Shown here piece by piece: positions 17,200 to 26,060 of a stretch of DNA of 54,801 nt; position 1 is the first letter of the stretch; every line of letters begins with the position of its first letter. The stretch is taken from contig UCOA01000138.1 in NCBI GenBank assembly GCA_900474095.1, positions 1-54,801 of the forward strand. The letters run 5' to 3'. Under the pieces are notes generated by a model. The model ran no database searches. It was given only the letters and a program-made list of their open reading frames with translations, and was not told the origin of the DNA. This DNA comes from Hyphomicrobiales bacterium (GTDB lineage: Bacteria > Pseudomonadota > Alphaproteobacteria > Rhizobiales > Rhizobiaceae). Position numbers and translations under genes: made by a program.

Positions 17200-18468
17200 A
17201 TGAAAATAGCGATCTTCGGCCTCGGCTATGTCGGCTTTACCGCCATGTGCTGCATCGCAAAAGAAGGGCATCACGTCATCGGTTTCGACGTCAGTGAGAA
17301 AAAAGTAAACCAAATCAATCAAGGTATTGCACCAATCACCGAACCGGGAGTCGAAGCGCTGCTGCGCCAGGGCATCGAAGCCGGGAGGATTTCCGCGCAT
17401 ACCGAAATCAAGCGCCATCTCAACGAGTGCGACATGGCCATTGTCTGTGTCGGGACGCCGAGTGCGCCGGATGGTTCGCACAACATGACCTATATTGCCG
17501 AAGTCACGCGCCAGATCGCCGCCGCCGTCGGCCAGAACAGAATATCACCGCTGACCGTCGTCTATCGCTCGACCATCCGTCCCGGAACTGTCGAGGGGCT
17601 GATCGCGCCGATCCTCGCCGCCGAACTGGGTGACGCTTTCGAACGCAACATCGAGCTCGTCTACAATCCGGAGTTCCTGCGCGAATCCTCTGCCATCCAG
17701 GACTATTTCGACCCGCCCAAGATCGTCATCGGTACGGTCGACGGCAAACCGAACGCACGGATGGATGAGCTCAACCAGAATATCCAGGCGCCGACCTTCT
17801 ACGTGCGCCTCGGCGAATCCGAAATCACCAAATTCGTCGACAACACCTGGCATGCCGTCAAGGTCGCCTATGCCAACGAGATCGGCCGACTCTGCCTGCA
17901 GCTCGGCCTCAGCGCGACCAAGGTGCACGAGATTTTCATCTCCGACACCAAGCTCAACATTTCCCCCTACTATACCCGTCCCGGCGGCGCCTTCGGCGGC
18001 TCCTGCCTGCCAAAGGACGTGCGCGCGTTGCAGTATATCGCTGCCGATTGCGGCGCGCACACCCATCTGGTCGACTCGCTGCTGCGCTCCAACGAGGCAC
18101 ATAAATACCGGCTGTTCCAGCATGTGACGCGCGATCTGGCGCCAGGTGCCACGGTCCTCCTCATCGGCCTTGCCTTCAAGGCGGATACCGACGACCTGCG
18201 CGAAAGCCCCAATATCGACCTTGCACGCGGATTGCTGCGCGAAGGCTACAAGCTGTCGATCTTCGACCCGGCGATCGACGCCACCAAGCTCGTCGGCGCC
18301 AATCTGGGCTACGCCTATACCCAGATCCCGACGCTGTCGCAGCTGCTCGTCTCGAAGGAGACCGCCGAGGCCACGACCTATGACCGCGTCATCACCACCA
18401 ATCTCACCTACAGGAAACTCAACCTCGATAAGAATGGCGATGTCGTCAATCTGAATGCTCTTTCCTGA
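17200..18468 (+). CDS. GDP-mannose/UDP-glucose 6-dehydrogenase family protein (AlgD-like)
   Basis: NAD-dependent four-electron oxidation of a nucleotide sugar to the uronic acid form. 422 residues: Rossmann motif IFGLGYVG at residues 5-12, NPEFLRESSAI, NTWHAVKVAYANEIGRLC, and active-site cysteine 269 in GGSCLPKDVRAL. The motifs FVDNTWHAVKV and KLNISPYYTRPGGAFGG are closer to AlgD (GDP-mannose) than to Ugd/RkpK enzymes, so GDP-mannuronate is the preferred guess; UDP-glucuronate is possible. The C-terminal domain ends slightly short with DRVITTNLTYRKLNL. It is followed 11 bp later by a glycosyltransferase gene, so it supplies precursor for the locus. Confidence 0.88.
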   Translation: MKIAIFGLGYVGFTAMCCIAKEGHHVIGFDVSEKKVNQINQGIAPITEPGVEALLRQGIEAGRISAHTEIKRHLNECDMAIVCVGTPSAPDGSHNMTYIAEVTRQIAAAVGQNRISPLTVVYRSTIRPGTVEGLIAPILAAELGDAFERNIELVYNPEFLRESSAIQDYFDPPKIVIGTVDGKPNARMDELNQNIQAPTFYVRLGESEITKFVDNTWHAVKVAYANEIGRLCLQLGLSATKVHEIFISDTKLNISPYYTRPGGAFGGSCLPKDVRALQYIAADCGAHTHLVDSLLRSNEAHKYRLFQHVTRDLAPGATVLLIGLAFKADTDDLRESPNIDLARGLLREGYKLSIFDPAIDATKLVGANLGYAYTQIPTLSQLLVSKETAEATTYDRVITTNLTYRKLNLDKNGDVVNLNALS

Positions 18469-18479
18469 GGACGGCGACG

Positions 18480-19730
18480 ATGGACACAGCACTTCAAAAC
18501 AGCAAGGCCACACCCCACGCCCGCGCCGATGCCCTCTCCGGCGCGCTTTCAGGCAGAAAGGTGCTGATCATCGTCGAAAATCTGCCGGTGCCGTTCGACC
18601 GGCGGGTCTGGCAGGAGGCTAGAACGTTGCGCGCGGCCGGCGCCGAAGTCGCCATCATCTGCCCGACGGGCAAGGGCTATACGGCGCGCTACGAACATCT
18701 CGACGGCATCCATATCTACCGCCATCCCCTGCCGCTCGATGCCGGCGGCGCCCTTGGTTATCTCCTGGAATATGGCGCGGCCCTCATGTGGGAGACGCTG
18801 CTTGCCTGGAAGATCCTGTTCCGTCACGGCTTTGATACGCTGCACGGCTGCAATCCGCCGGACCTGATCTTCCTCGTCGCCTGGCAGTTCAAGTTGATCG
18901 GCAAACGCTATATTTTCGATCATCACGACATCAACCCGGAGCTTTACGAAGCCAAGTTCAACAAGCGCGGTTTCTTCTGGCGGCTGATGTGCCTGTTCGA
19001 GTGGCTGACGTTCAAGACGGCAGACACCGTCATCTCGACCAACGAAAGCTACAAGAAGATCGCGATCGAGCGCGGCGGCAAGAAGGCGAAGGATATCTTC
19101 GTCGTGCGCAGCGGCCCGGATTTGAGCCGCGTCAAGGCGGTGGCGCCAAACCCGGCACTGAAGAACGGACGCGATTTCCTGGTCGGTTATGTCGGCGTCA
19201 TGGGTGATCAGGAGGGCATCGACCTGCTGCTGGAGGCAGCGCGGCACCTGGTCTACGATCTCGGCCGCAAGGACATCCAGTTCGCCCTCGTCGGCGGCGG
19301 CCCAAGCCTTACGGCACTTCAGGCCATGTCGGACAAGATGGGCCTTGCCGACTACGTGACCTTCACCGGCCGCGCGCCGGACCAGACACTGTTCGAGGCG
19401 CTGTCGACCGCCGATGTCTGCGTCAATCCGGATCGGGTCAACCCGATGAACGACAAGTCGACGATGAACAAGATCCTCGAATACATGGCCGTCGGCAAGC
19501 CGATCGTCCAGTTCGACGTCACCGAAGGCCGCTTCAGCGCGCAGGAAGCATCGCTCTACGCCAAGGCGAACGACCCGGTCGATTTCGCCGAGAAGATCGC
19601 GGAGCTTCTCGCCGATCCGGGCCGCCGCGCAAAAATGGGCGCCTTCGGCCGCAACCGCGTGGAAACACAGATGGCCTGGAGCTACGAGGTGCCGAAGTTG
19701 ATCGAGGCTTATAAGAATGCACGGTGCTAG
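18480..19730 (+). CDS. Glycosyltransferase, family 4
   Basis: 416-residue GT-B retaining glycosyltransferase. The N-terminal domain begins after a 27-residue polar leader with VLIIVENLPVPFDRRVWQEA, the signature of the EPS GT4 subgroup, and includes DHHDINPELYEAKF. The C-terminal nucleotide-sugar domain has VGYVGVMGDQEGIDLLLEAA, NDKSTMNKILEYMAVGKPIV and GRFSAQEAS in place of a strict E-x7-E. It starts 11 bp after the AlgD-like gene with a GAGG-type site and acts on the cytosolic face of the membrane. It may add the uronic sugar to the lipid-linked repeat unit (inference from coupling). Confidence 0.88.
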   Translation: MDTALQNSKATPHARADALSGALSGRKVLIIVENLPVPFDRRVWQEARTLRAAGAEVAIICPTGKGYTARYEHLDGIHIYRHPLPLDAGGALGYLLEYGAALMWETLLAWKILFRHGFDTLHGCNPPDLIFLVAWQFKLIGKRYIFDHHDINPELYEAKFNKRGFFWRLMCLFEWLTFKTADTVISTNESYKKIAIERGGKKAKDIFVVRSGPDLSRVKAVAPNPALKNGRDFLVGYVGVMGDQEGIDLLLEAARHLVYDLGRKDIQFALVGGGPSLTALQAMSDKMGLADYVTFTGRAPDQTLFEALSTADVCVNPDRVNPMNDKSTMNKILEYMAVGKPIVQFDVTEGRFSAQEASLYAKANDPVDFAEKIAELLADPGRRAKMGAFGRNRVETQMAWSYEVPKLIEAYKNARC

Positions 19731-19793
19731 GTCGGCCGTGGCGATCTGCAAAGGCCTGCGGTTAAGTTGATCAGATGTTACATAGGTTAATTG

Positions 19794-20306
19794 ATGGCGA
19801 TCAAAGACATCATCGAAGATTTCAGGACACATCGCGAAGGCATCTTGGCGCAGGGATTCTGGGCACTTCTCGTCTATCGCCTTTCCGAACCAAGAAAACG
19901 GGTTAAAAGCAAAATCGTCAGAATCCCCTATTTCGTCGTCAACAGGATAATGCAGAAATTTATCGAGGTGACATGCGGCATACATCTGCCCGAGAGCACA
20001 ACGATCGGGCGCCGGCTGAATATCGAGCATTTCGGTGGCATCATCGTTCACGGGCATTGTGTCATCGGGGATGACGTCACCATCCGTCAGGGAGTCAGCC
20101 TGGGAAACAAGGGAGAAGGCAACCTTACGGGAGCACCTCGAATCGGTAATCGGGTTGATATTGGCGCCGGTGCCAAGATCATCGGCGATATTACGATCGG
20201 AGATTTCGTCAAGATCGGCGCAAATGCCGTAGTGCTAACCGACGTTCCACCAAACTCCGTCGCCGTCGGCGTGCCCGCGCGGATAATTCCGGCTTCCCTG
20301 TCATGA
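19794..20306 (+). CDS. Serine-acetyltransferase-like hexapeptide O-acetyltransferase
   Basis: 170 residues. The left-handed beta-helix of hexapeptide repeats spans about residues 65-165 (GIHLPESTTIGRRLNIEHFG, VHGHCVIGDDVTIRQGVSLG, IGAGAKIIGDITIGDFVKIG, ANAVVLTDVPPNSVAVGVPA). It resembles CysE, including the catalytic-type His in IEHFGGIIVHGH, but lacks the long CysE N-terminal domain; polysaccharide loci commonly carry such shortened forms as sugar O-acetyltransferases. The frame also offers TTG one codon earlier; ATG 19794 is preferred. The gene converges with the flippase gene, stops being about 5 bp apart. Confidence 0.82.
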   Translation: MAIKDIIEDFRTHREGILAQGFWALLVYRLSEPRKRVKSKIVRIPYFVVNRIMQKFIEVTCGIHLPESTTIGRRLNIEHFGGIIVHGHCVIGDDVTIRQGVSLGNKGEGNLTGAPRIGNRVDIGAGAKIIGDITIGDFVKIGANAVVLTDVPPNSVAVGVPARIIPASLS

Positions 20307-20311
20307 TGCCG

Positions 20312-21832
20312 TCAGTGTCGCGCCATAAATGTCAGGATTTTCCGTATCAGTGGGGATTTAAGGTACGTGGCAATGAGCACATTTTCGGACTTGGTCAACG
20401 GCCTGACTATCGCGAAACAGAAAATTCCGATCATAATCATGACTGCCGAAAAAGCGAGTTTTTCCGCCATGGCAAAGCTGCTGTGAGCGAAATATGTCTC
20501 AGACAAACAGACGGCCGCAGCAATGAGGCCGAAGCACAACAGAATTCTCGACCAGTCGATGACCGTGCCAAAGCCGTATTGTTTGGCGGCCGATTCCATG
20601 ATGAAGGAGCGCGACAAAGAATCGACGATCGGAAACGCCAGAACTGCGGCCAACCCCATGTAAGGGCCTCCAAAAATCAGAATGCTAACAAATATGAAAC
20701 TGAGGCCGGAGGACAGGAAGATCGATTTGTAAGCGGCCACAAAGGACGCGGCCACCTCCGAGCTGCGCACAACGGTACCGCCGATGATCGCCGCCATAGA
20801 AAGCAGGAGGATGAGTGCACGTGGATCGACCTTATCGCCCGCAAGCAGATGCAAGACATCTCCACCAACTGGGCAGAGCGCAAGAATCCCAAACGTGATG
20901 ATGAAGGCGTCGATTTTCGCAATCAGCGACAAGGCAGCGCCGGCTTTGACGTATCGTTCCGTTTTATCAGCGGTTTGCCATCCCATGATGGCCGGCTCGA
21001 CAAATGGGAAAAGCAGGAAACCCGGCGAGTAGCGCTGCAGACTGAGAGTAATCGTCTGAACAAAGCTCAAGGCGGCGAATTCGGATGTGGAGAGAAGGTT
21101 GGCTGCGACGAGCCTTATGAAGGGCGGCGAAGCGCCAAGCGCCGTCAACCCGCTTACATAACCGGAGGCGACGATGCCTAGCACCTCGTGTCGCGGGGGT
21201 GAATTCACTGACTGTGGGATCGACCGAATTTTCTTTCTCAACGCCGACAACGCATTGGCGGCTAGAAACAGCCAAGCAACGCCTTGGGTACAGGTCATGA
21301 TGACGATGAGCTCGCGGCCGGTGAGAGGGTGCTTCAACACGATAAAGAGGGAAACAATCGCGGTCCGGACGAGAGGCTCTGAAATGGAGACGAAGCGTGA
21401 AACTCTCTGCTGGTTGAGCGACTGAGAAGCAACCTCCGCGTCTGCGTAAATTGACGATATAACGCTGAGAATTACGAATGGCAGGAATACAGATGCTTCA
21501 ACTCTTATATCGTTATCAAGCCAGACGAGCGATACGACAATACAAAGGCATGCGGAAACAATAACGATAAAAAACCGGAAAGAGAAAAACTTGAAAAGCA
21601 TGATTCTGATCGCTGCAGCGTTTTCAGCCTGGCGGGCAAGAGAGACATATTTTGGGAGGAATCTTTGCGCTCCCAAACTGCCAAGAGTATTCGCGATAGA
21701 GGCAAGCGCGATCAGTACAGCAAACAGGCCATATTCTTTTGGCGGCATAAAACGCACGATCAAAACATTAAATAAAACAAGAAGTATAACGGAAATCATA
21801 CGACCAGAAACAAAGGTAATAAATTTTTCCAT
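20312..21832 (-). CDS. Wzx-type polysaccharide flippase (MVF/MATE superfamily)
   Basis: 506 residues with 12-14 hydrophobic helices from MISVILLVLFNVLIVRFMPP onward; PPKEYGLFAVLIALASIANTLGSLGAQRFLPKYVS is the classic N-terminal pattern (here split: YGLFAVLIALASIANTLG and SLGAQRFLPKYVS). It translocates lipid-linked oligosaccharide units across the inner membrane. It is the only biosynthetic gene of the locus on the minus strand, divergent from the GT4 at 21865 with just 32 bp between start codons. AT content is clearly higher than in the flanking core genes, typical of transferred polysaccharide genes. Confidence 0.85.
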   Translation of the reverse strand: MEKFITFVSGRMISVILLVLFNVLIVRFMPPKEYGLFAVLIALASIANTLGSLGAQRFLPKYVSLARQAENAAAIRIMLFKFFSFRFFIVIVSACLCIVVSLVWLDNDIRVEASVFLPFVILSVISSIYADAEVASQSLNQQRVSRFVSISEPLVRTAIVSLFIVLKHPLTGRELIVIMTCTQGVAWLFLAANALSALRKKIRSIPQSVNSPPRHEVLGIVASGYVSGLTALGASPPFIRLVAANLLSTSEFAALSFVQTITLSLQRYSPGFLLFPFVEPAIMGWQTADKTERYVKAGAALSLIAKIDAFIITFGILALCPVGGDVLHLLAGDKVDPRALILLLSMAAIIGGTVVRSSEVAASFVAAYKSIFLSSGLSFIFVSILIFGGPYMGLAAVLAFPIVDSLSRSFIMESAAKQYGFGTVIDWSRILLCFGLIAAAVCLSETYFAHSSFAMAEKLAFSAVMIMIGIFCFAIVRPLTKSENVLIATYLKSPLIRKILTFMARH

Positions 21833-21864
21833 ATTAGCACTTTCCGGAAATATTGGTTTCTAAG

Positions 21865-23103
21865 ATGAGCAATAACAGCGGCAAACCGTCTATTCTGATC
21901 GTGGCTCGGGATTCATATCCGCCATTTCGGGTCGACGTCACCATACTTTTCTCTAAATATCTGAAAAAACACCTAAAAATAGATTGGCTGATGCGCCACG
22001 AGGCATCAAAACCGGGAACAAAGGCTTCCGATGGAGAGGAGGCATACTACATCATCGGGCGAAATGGCATCCGCGGAAAATTCGATGCCGTCGTCCAACA
22101 CCTAAAGGCAGTCTTCCGGATATTCCGAAAGGATTACGCAATCGTTCAATGCCGCGATACCATCCTTGTCGCCAGTCTTTATTCAATAGCCTCGCGACTG
22201 AGCGGAGTGCCATTCGTGTACTGGATGTCCTATCCGATGGAGGAAGGATATCTGGATATCGCGAGACGCGCCCTCGCAGAAGGACGATACGTAAAAGCCC
22301 TGACGCGGTGGATCATCGGAATGTCTGGCCGGTTGTCCCTTTATCGCATCGCGCTCCCCCTTGCGCGTCACATATTCGTGCAGAGCGACCAGATGAAGCG
22401 CGACCTTCTCGCAGAGGGCGTCGGAGCAGACAAAATTACGCCCGTTCCCATGGGGGTTGATACGCTGTGCTTCTCACCGGCGGAATGCGAGCCTGCAACC
22501 GAGGCTTTCTACGCTGGGCGGGAGGCAATCCTTTATCTTGGTTCTCTGGATTTTGCGCGACAGATGAATATCCCTGCAGCCGGGGTCGCAAAAGCGCTGA
22601 AGTCGAGACCGGATGCAATATTTGTGGTCATTGGGCGCGCATCGCAGGCCGAGCGTGATTTAGTTGCCAGAGAGTTCGACGATCTGCCGTCGAGAATTTT
22701 CTTCCTGGAGCAAATGCCTTTGTTGAAAGCGTTAAGCCATGTGAGGCGCGCAGATATTTGCCTCGCCCCGTATCCAGATTCCAAGAAGATGCTGGCTTCG
22801 GCCACTCCAACGAAACTTGTCGAATATCTTGCCATGGGGAGGCGTGTTGTCGCAAACCAACATCCTGATCAAAGTGCAGTGATCGCGGGTGCCGGTCTCG
22901 GTCTTATATCGGAATTTACCGCCGATGGATTTAGCCGGTCAATTCTTCATGCGCTTGACCTTGGCGAACCGACGACGCATGAAATGGACCGCGCGCATGA
23001 ATGGGTCCGGAAGAACCGGGACTACTCCGCGCTTTCCGAAAAGGTGGCGGCAATTTATGCGAGCATCAATTCAAGTGGTGTGAAAAAGCGGTGGAGCAAC
23101 TGA
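21865..23103 (+). CDS. Glycosyltransferase, family 4
   Basis: 412-residue GT-B fold protein. The N-terminal part has ILIVARDSYPPFRVDVTILF and VQCRDTILVASLYSIASRLS; the C-terminal domain has AILYLGSLDFARQMN, MPLLKALSHVRRADICLAPY and TPTKLVEYLAMGRRVVANQH, the last being the acidic E-containing loop of GT4 enzymes. An in-frame TTG at 21853 is an alternative start; ATG 21865 is chosen for its codon. The stop overlaps the start of the next gene as TGATG, so translation is coupled to the Wzy-like polymerase. The sugar transferred is unknown. Confidence 0.85.
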   Translation: MSNNSGKPSILIVARDSYPPFRVDVTILFSKYLKKHLKIDWLMRHEASKPGTKASDGEEAYYIIGRNGIRGKFDAVVQHLKAVFRIFRKDYAIVQCRDTILVASLYSIASRLSGVPFVYWMSYPMEEGYLDIARRALAEGRYVKALTRWIIGMSGRLSLYRIALPLARHIFVQSDQMKRDLLAEGVGADKITPVPMGVDTLCFSPAECEPATEAFYAGREAILYLGSLDFARQMNIPAAGVAKALKSRPDAIFVVIGRASQAERDLVAREFDDLPSRIFFLEQMPLLKALSHVRRADICLAPYPDSKKMLASATPTKLVEYLAMGRRVVANQHPDQSAVIAGAGLGLISEFTADGFSRSILHALDLGEPTTHEMDRAHEWVRKNRDYSALSEKVAAIYASINSSGVKKRWSN

Positions 23104-24437
23104 TGGATTCCCATGATACCGGTCTGCCCCCCCACCACAGAACGTCGATGGTGACGCGCCTCTTTATCTTTGCATTCTGTATCGTGTCGCTTGGCGGTTA
23201 TCGTTTGCAATTGGCAGGAATCGACCCAACCCAAAGTTATCAAGGATTCAGGGCGTCTTATCTCCTCTACGCCGTCGATATTGTTTGCATATGCTGGGCT
23301 GTTTTTATCTTTTTAACCAACTGCGATGCCTTTATCAGAGTACTCAGGACTTCTCTTCCGCTCACCCTGCTGCCTCTCCTGGCCTTGGTCTCGTCTATAA
23401 TCTCCGTATCGCCCGAACTGACATTTTTTGAATCTGTGAAATATATATCTGCATTCATCGTCCCAGTTTCTGCAGTAATATTGTGGTATTCGGGGAGATA
23501 TAGCCAATTTTCTTATGATCTATTGAAAATTATATTGTATTTATCGATATTTACTATATTTTTCTTTCCTAAATACGGTGTGCATAGTAGTTTTGACCTT
23601 TTCCAATCTACACATGCAGGCTCGTGGCGTGGTATTTTTGGTCACAGAACGGACTTTGGTTACTGTTGCGCCATCCTTACAGGACTGTCCTTTTCAAACG
23701 TTGTATATAGAAAAAAACTTACCGATTTTTTCGTTTTATGTGTCTCGGTATTTTGTCTCTATATGGCGGGATCTGGCGGAGCATATATCGTAGCAATTGC
23801 ATCAGCAGTCGTGACTCTATTTTACTTCACCATGAGAAACGAGTTGAAGTCGTTAAAATTTTCTATCGTGGTAATACTAAGCTCAATCATTCTTTTCGTT
23901 ACATTCACCTTATTCACACCGGAATATCTTCTTTCGTTAATCGGAGAGGATTCCTCATTCACGGGAAGAATGCCTTTATGGTCATATATCCTTGAAAACG
24001 TGTCGATAAATTACGTATATGGGCTCGGATACATCGCCGGTTTTGATTTGGTTGCAGGTCCCTCTGCGCAACTGGCAGGTTTCAATGTGCCCAATTCTCA
24101 GGGCGCCTACATGGAAGCATTGATTGCGTTCGGCGTTTTCGGCCCCTTATTGATATTTTTGATAACAATGAAGCATTTTTTAATCATGATTAGATTGTAC
24201 GCGGACGATAAATTGGCCAAAAATGTAAAATTTACATGCTTTTGTATTTCCGTGATTGCTTTCGTGCTAATATTAACATCGACAGTAGTCGAATCTTACA
24301 TCCTGCAAACAAATAAAATCCTTGTCGGGCTTCTCTTGATTTTGACCACCGAGATTTCCGTTTTTTCCGGAAATCTTATTGTCGCACCAAGTAAAACAAG
24401 AGAAACTTTCAAAACCCTGATGGTCAAGGACGTTTAA
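23103..24437 (+). CDS. Wzy/O-antigen-ligase-like polysaccharide polymerase
   Basis: 444 residues, about 11 transmembrane helices (for example LFIFAFCIVSLGGYRLQL, YLLYAVDIVCICWAVFIF, FSIVVILSSIILFVTFTLF, VKFTCFCISVIAFVLILTS). A large periplasmic loop with GVHSSFDLFQSTHAGSWRGI and FGHRTDFGYCCAI corresponds to the O-antigen ligase/polymerase active loop, with SFTGRMPLWSYILENV further on. It joins lipid-linked units in the periplasm. ATG 23103 overlaps the previous stop; the frame reads 34 codons further upstream but only as a shadow of the GT gene. It is the most AT-rich gene of the window, with many ATA and TTA codons. Confidence 0.85.
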   Translation: MDSHDTGLPPHHRTSMVTRLFIFAFCIVSLGGYRLQLAGIDPTQSYQGFRASYLLYAVDIVCICWAVFIFLTNCDAFIRVLRTSLPLTLLPLLALVSSIISVSPELTFFESVKYISAFIVPVSAVILWYSGRYSQFSYDLLKIILYLSIFTIFFFPKYGVHSSFDLFQSTHAGSWRGIFGHRTDFGYCCAILTGLSFSNVVYRKKLTDFFVLCVSVFCLYMAGSGGAYIVAIASAVVTLFYFTMRNELKSLKFSIVVILSSIILFVTFTLFTPEYLLSLIGEDSSFTGRMPLWSYILENVSINYVYGLGYIAGFDLVAGPSAQLAGFNVPNSQGAYMEALIAFGVFGPLLIFLITMKHFLIMIRLYADDKLAKNVKFTCFCISVIAFVLILTSTVVESYILQTNKILVGLLLILTTEISVFSGNLIVAPSKTRETFKTLMVKDV

Positions 24438-24443
24438 TATCAA

Positions 24444-24926
24444 ATGGCGACCATTAATCTCCTGTACAACGCCGCGCGGAAAACGCATGGCCTGAAGGTG
24501 CCGTTGCTTCCGCGTCTGTTCGAGCTTGCAATCCGTATCTTCTTTCAGGCCTCGATTCCTGGTCGCGCGCGGATTGCGAGATCGGTTTTCTTCCATCACA
24601 GCGGTCTGGGGGTTGTGATCAACGGCCTTTCGGTGATTGAGGCGGATTGCGAGATTGGAGTGCATGTCGTTCTGGGCGGCAAGGCTCCGATCGTTGGAGC
24701 CCCTCACCTGGAAAAGGGTGTGATCGTCCACGCCGGCGCGAAGATCATCGGCCCTATACGCATCGGCGCCGGGAGTGTCGTCGCCGCCAATGCGGTGGTT
24801 ACCAGCGACGTTCCGCCAAATAGTCTCGTTGCCGGCGTTCCGGCGGTCGTAAAGCGATCCGATATCGACAACAGAATGTACCGCCACGATGCGCCTCAGG
24901 TCGCACCGTTTGAGGCAAATCTTTAA
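24444..24926 (+). CDS. Second serine-acetyltransferase-like hexapeptide acetyltransferase
   Basis: 160 residues, similar in plan to the protein at 19794: short helical N-terminus (LPRLFELAIRIFFQASIPG), then hexapeptide beta-helix with VFFHHSGLGVVINGLSVI, IVGAPHLEKGVIVHAGAKII, GPIRIGAGSVVAANAVVTSD and the CysE-type terminal loop VPPNSLVAGVPAVVKR. It probably O-acetylates a sugar of the exopolysaccharide rather than serine, because it lacks the CysE N-terminal domain and sits between wzy and a GT gene. The start ATG 24444 is 6 bp after wzy; a site AAGGA lies somewhat far upstream (about 14 bases). Confidence 0.82.
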   Translation: MATINLLYNAARKTHGLKVPLLPRLFELAIRIFFQASIPGRARIARSVFFHHSGLGVVINGLSVIEADCEIGVHVVLGGKAPIVGAPHLEKGVIVHAGAKIIGPIRIGAGSVVAANAVVTSDVPPNSLVAGVPAVVKRSDIDNRMYRHDAPQVAPFEANL

Positions 24927-24955
24927 CAGTTACCGCAGTCCAAAGAGTTTTCGGC

Positions 24956-26044
24956 ATGTCCAATCGTACCAAACATGTTCTGATTGCCACCCCCCTCGGC
25001 GAAGGGGGAATGGGTGGAATTGACCGGATCATGGATGAGGTCCGCAAGATCGCGCGGCTGAAATCGCCGGATCACGTCAGCATTTCCTTTGGTGCGACGC
25101 GCGGCCAGGGGAATATTTTGCTTTCCCCTCTCTATCTGGTTTCGTTCCTCGCAAGGATGGCGCTGCTCAAAATTTTCGGCAGGGTCGATATCCTGCATGT
25201 CAACCTGTCCAGTCACGGAAGCACAAGGCGCAAGATCATCGTGGCGCGGTGGGCGCGGCTCTTGGGTATCCCCTACGTCATTCACCTACACGGGTCTCGT
25301 TTCCGGCAATTCTGGAACGAGAGCCCGCCGACTGTTGCAAGCGCGATCACGCGGATGTTCGCATCCGCCACCCGCATTATCGTTCTCGGAAACGTCTGGA
25401 AATCCTTCGTGGCGGAAAAAGTACCGAGCGCCAGCGACCGGATCGTCATCATACCCAATGCCACACCGACGCCACGGCTTTCCGCCGTGGAAGATCAAGC
25501 AGGACGCCTGCGTATCCTGTTCCTCGGCCGGGTCGGCGCGCGAAAGGGAGTACCGCAACTTGTGGAGGCGCTGTCCATCCTGCCGAAAGGTGGCACTTGG
25601 CGTGCGACAATTGCCGGCGACGGCGACCTCGAGGCAACGCGTCAGGAGATCAAGCGGCTGGGCCTTTCCGATCGCGTCGCGCTGCCGGGCTGGGTCGGGC
25701 CGGATGAGGTCGCCGAACTGCTGTCGGAATCGGATGTCTTGGTGCTGCCTTCCTTTGACGAGAATTTGCCGATGTCGGTCATCGAGGGCATGGCTGCCGG
25801 TCTCGCGATCATCGCGACACCGGTCGGCGCGGTCGAGGACATCATCATTGATGGAAAAACCGGGCTGCTGGTTCCTACGGGAGATGCGAAGGCAATTGCC
25901 GATTCGCTCCAAATTTTGCTTGAACAACCTGAGTTGCGAAAAACACTGGGGGAAAATGCCAGAAGGTGGCACGTCGAAAGACTGGAAATTGGCATGTACT
26001 TCAACAGGCTCGTCGATCTCTGGACGGGAAAAATTACCCTCTAA
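24956..26044 (+). CDS. Glycosyltransferase, family 4
   Basis: 362 residues with a clean GT4 signature. Glycine-rich start HVLIATPLGEGGMGGIDRI, acceptor-domain YVIHLHGSRFRQFW, nucleotide-sugar domain LRILFLGRVGARKGVPQLVE, VALPGWVGPDEVAELLSESD, LVLPSFDENLPMSVIEGMAA (E-x7-E region) and GKTGLLVPTGDAKAIADSL. It is 29 bp after the acetyltransferase and 16 bp before the SGNH hydrolase gene, all on one strand. It belongs to the repeat-unit assembly line on the cytosolic face; donor and acceptor are not known. Confidence 0.9.
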   Translation: MSNRTKHVLIATPLGEGGMGGIDRIMDEVRKIARLKSPDHVSISFGATRGQGNILLSPLYLVSFLARMALLKIFGRVDILHVNLSSHGSTRRKIIVARWARLLGIPYVIHLHGSRFRQFWNESPPTVASAITRMFASATRIIVLGNVWKSFVAEKVPSASDRIVIIPNATPTPRLSAVEDQAGRLRILFLGRVGARKGVPQLVEALSILPKGGTWRATIAGDGDLEATRQEIKRLGLSDRVALPGWVGPDEVAELLSESDVLVLPSFDENLPMSVIEGMAAGLAIIATPVGAVEDIIIDGKTGLLVPTGDAKAIADSLQILLEQPELRKTLGENARRWHVERLEIGMYFNRLVDLWTGKITL

Positions 26045-26060
26045 AAACGTGGAACTCGCT

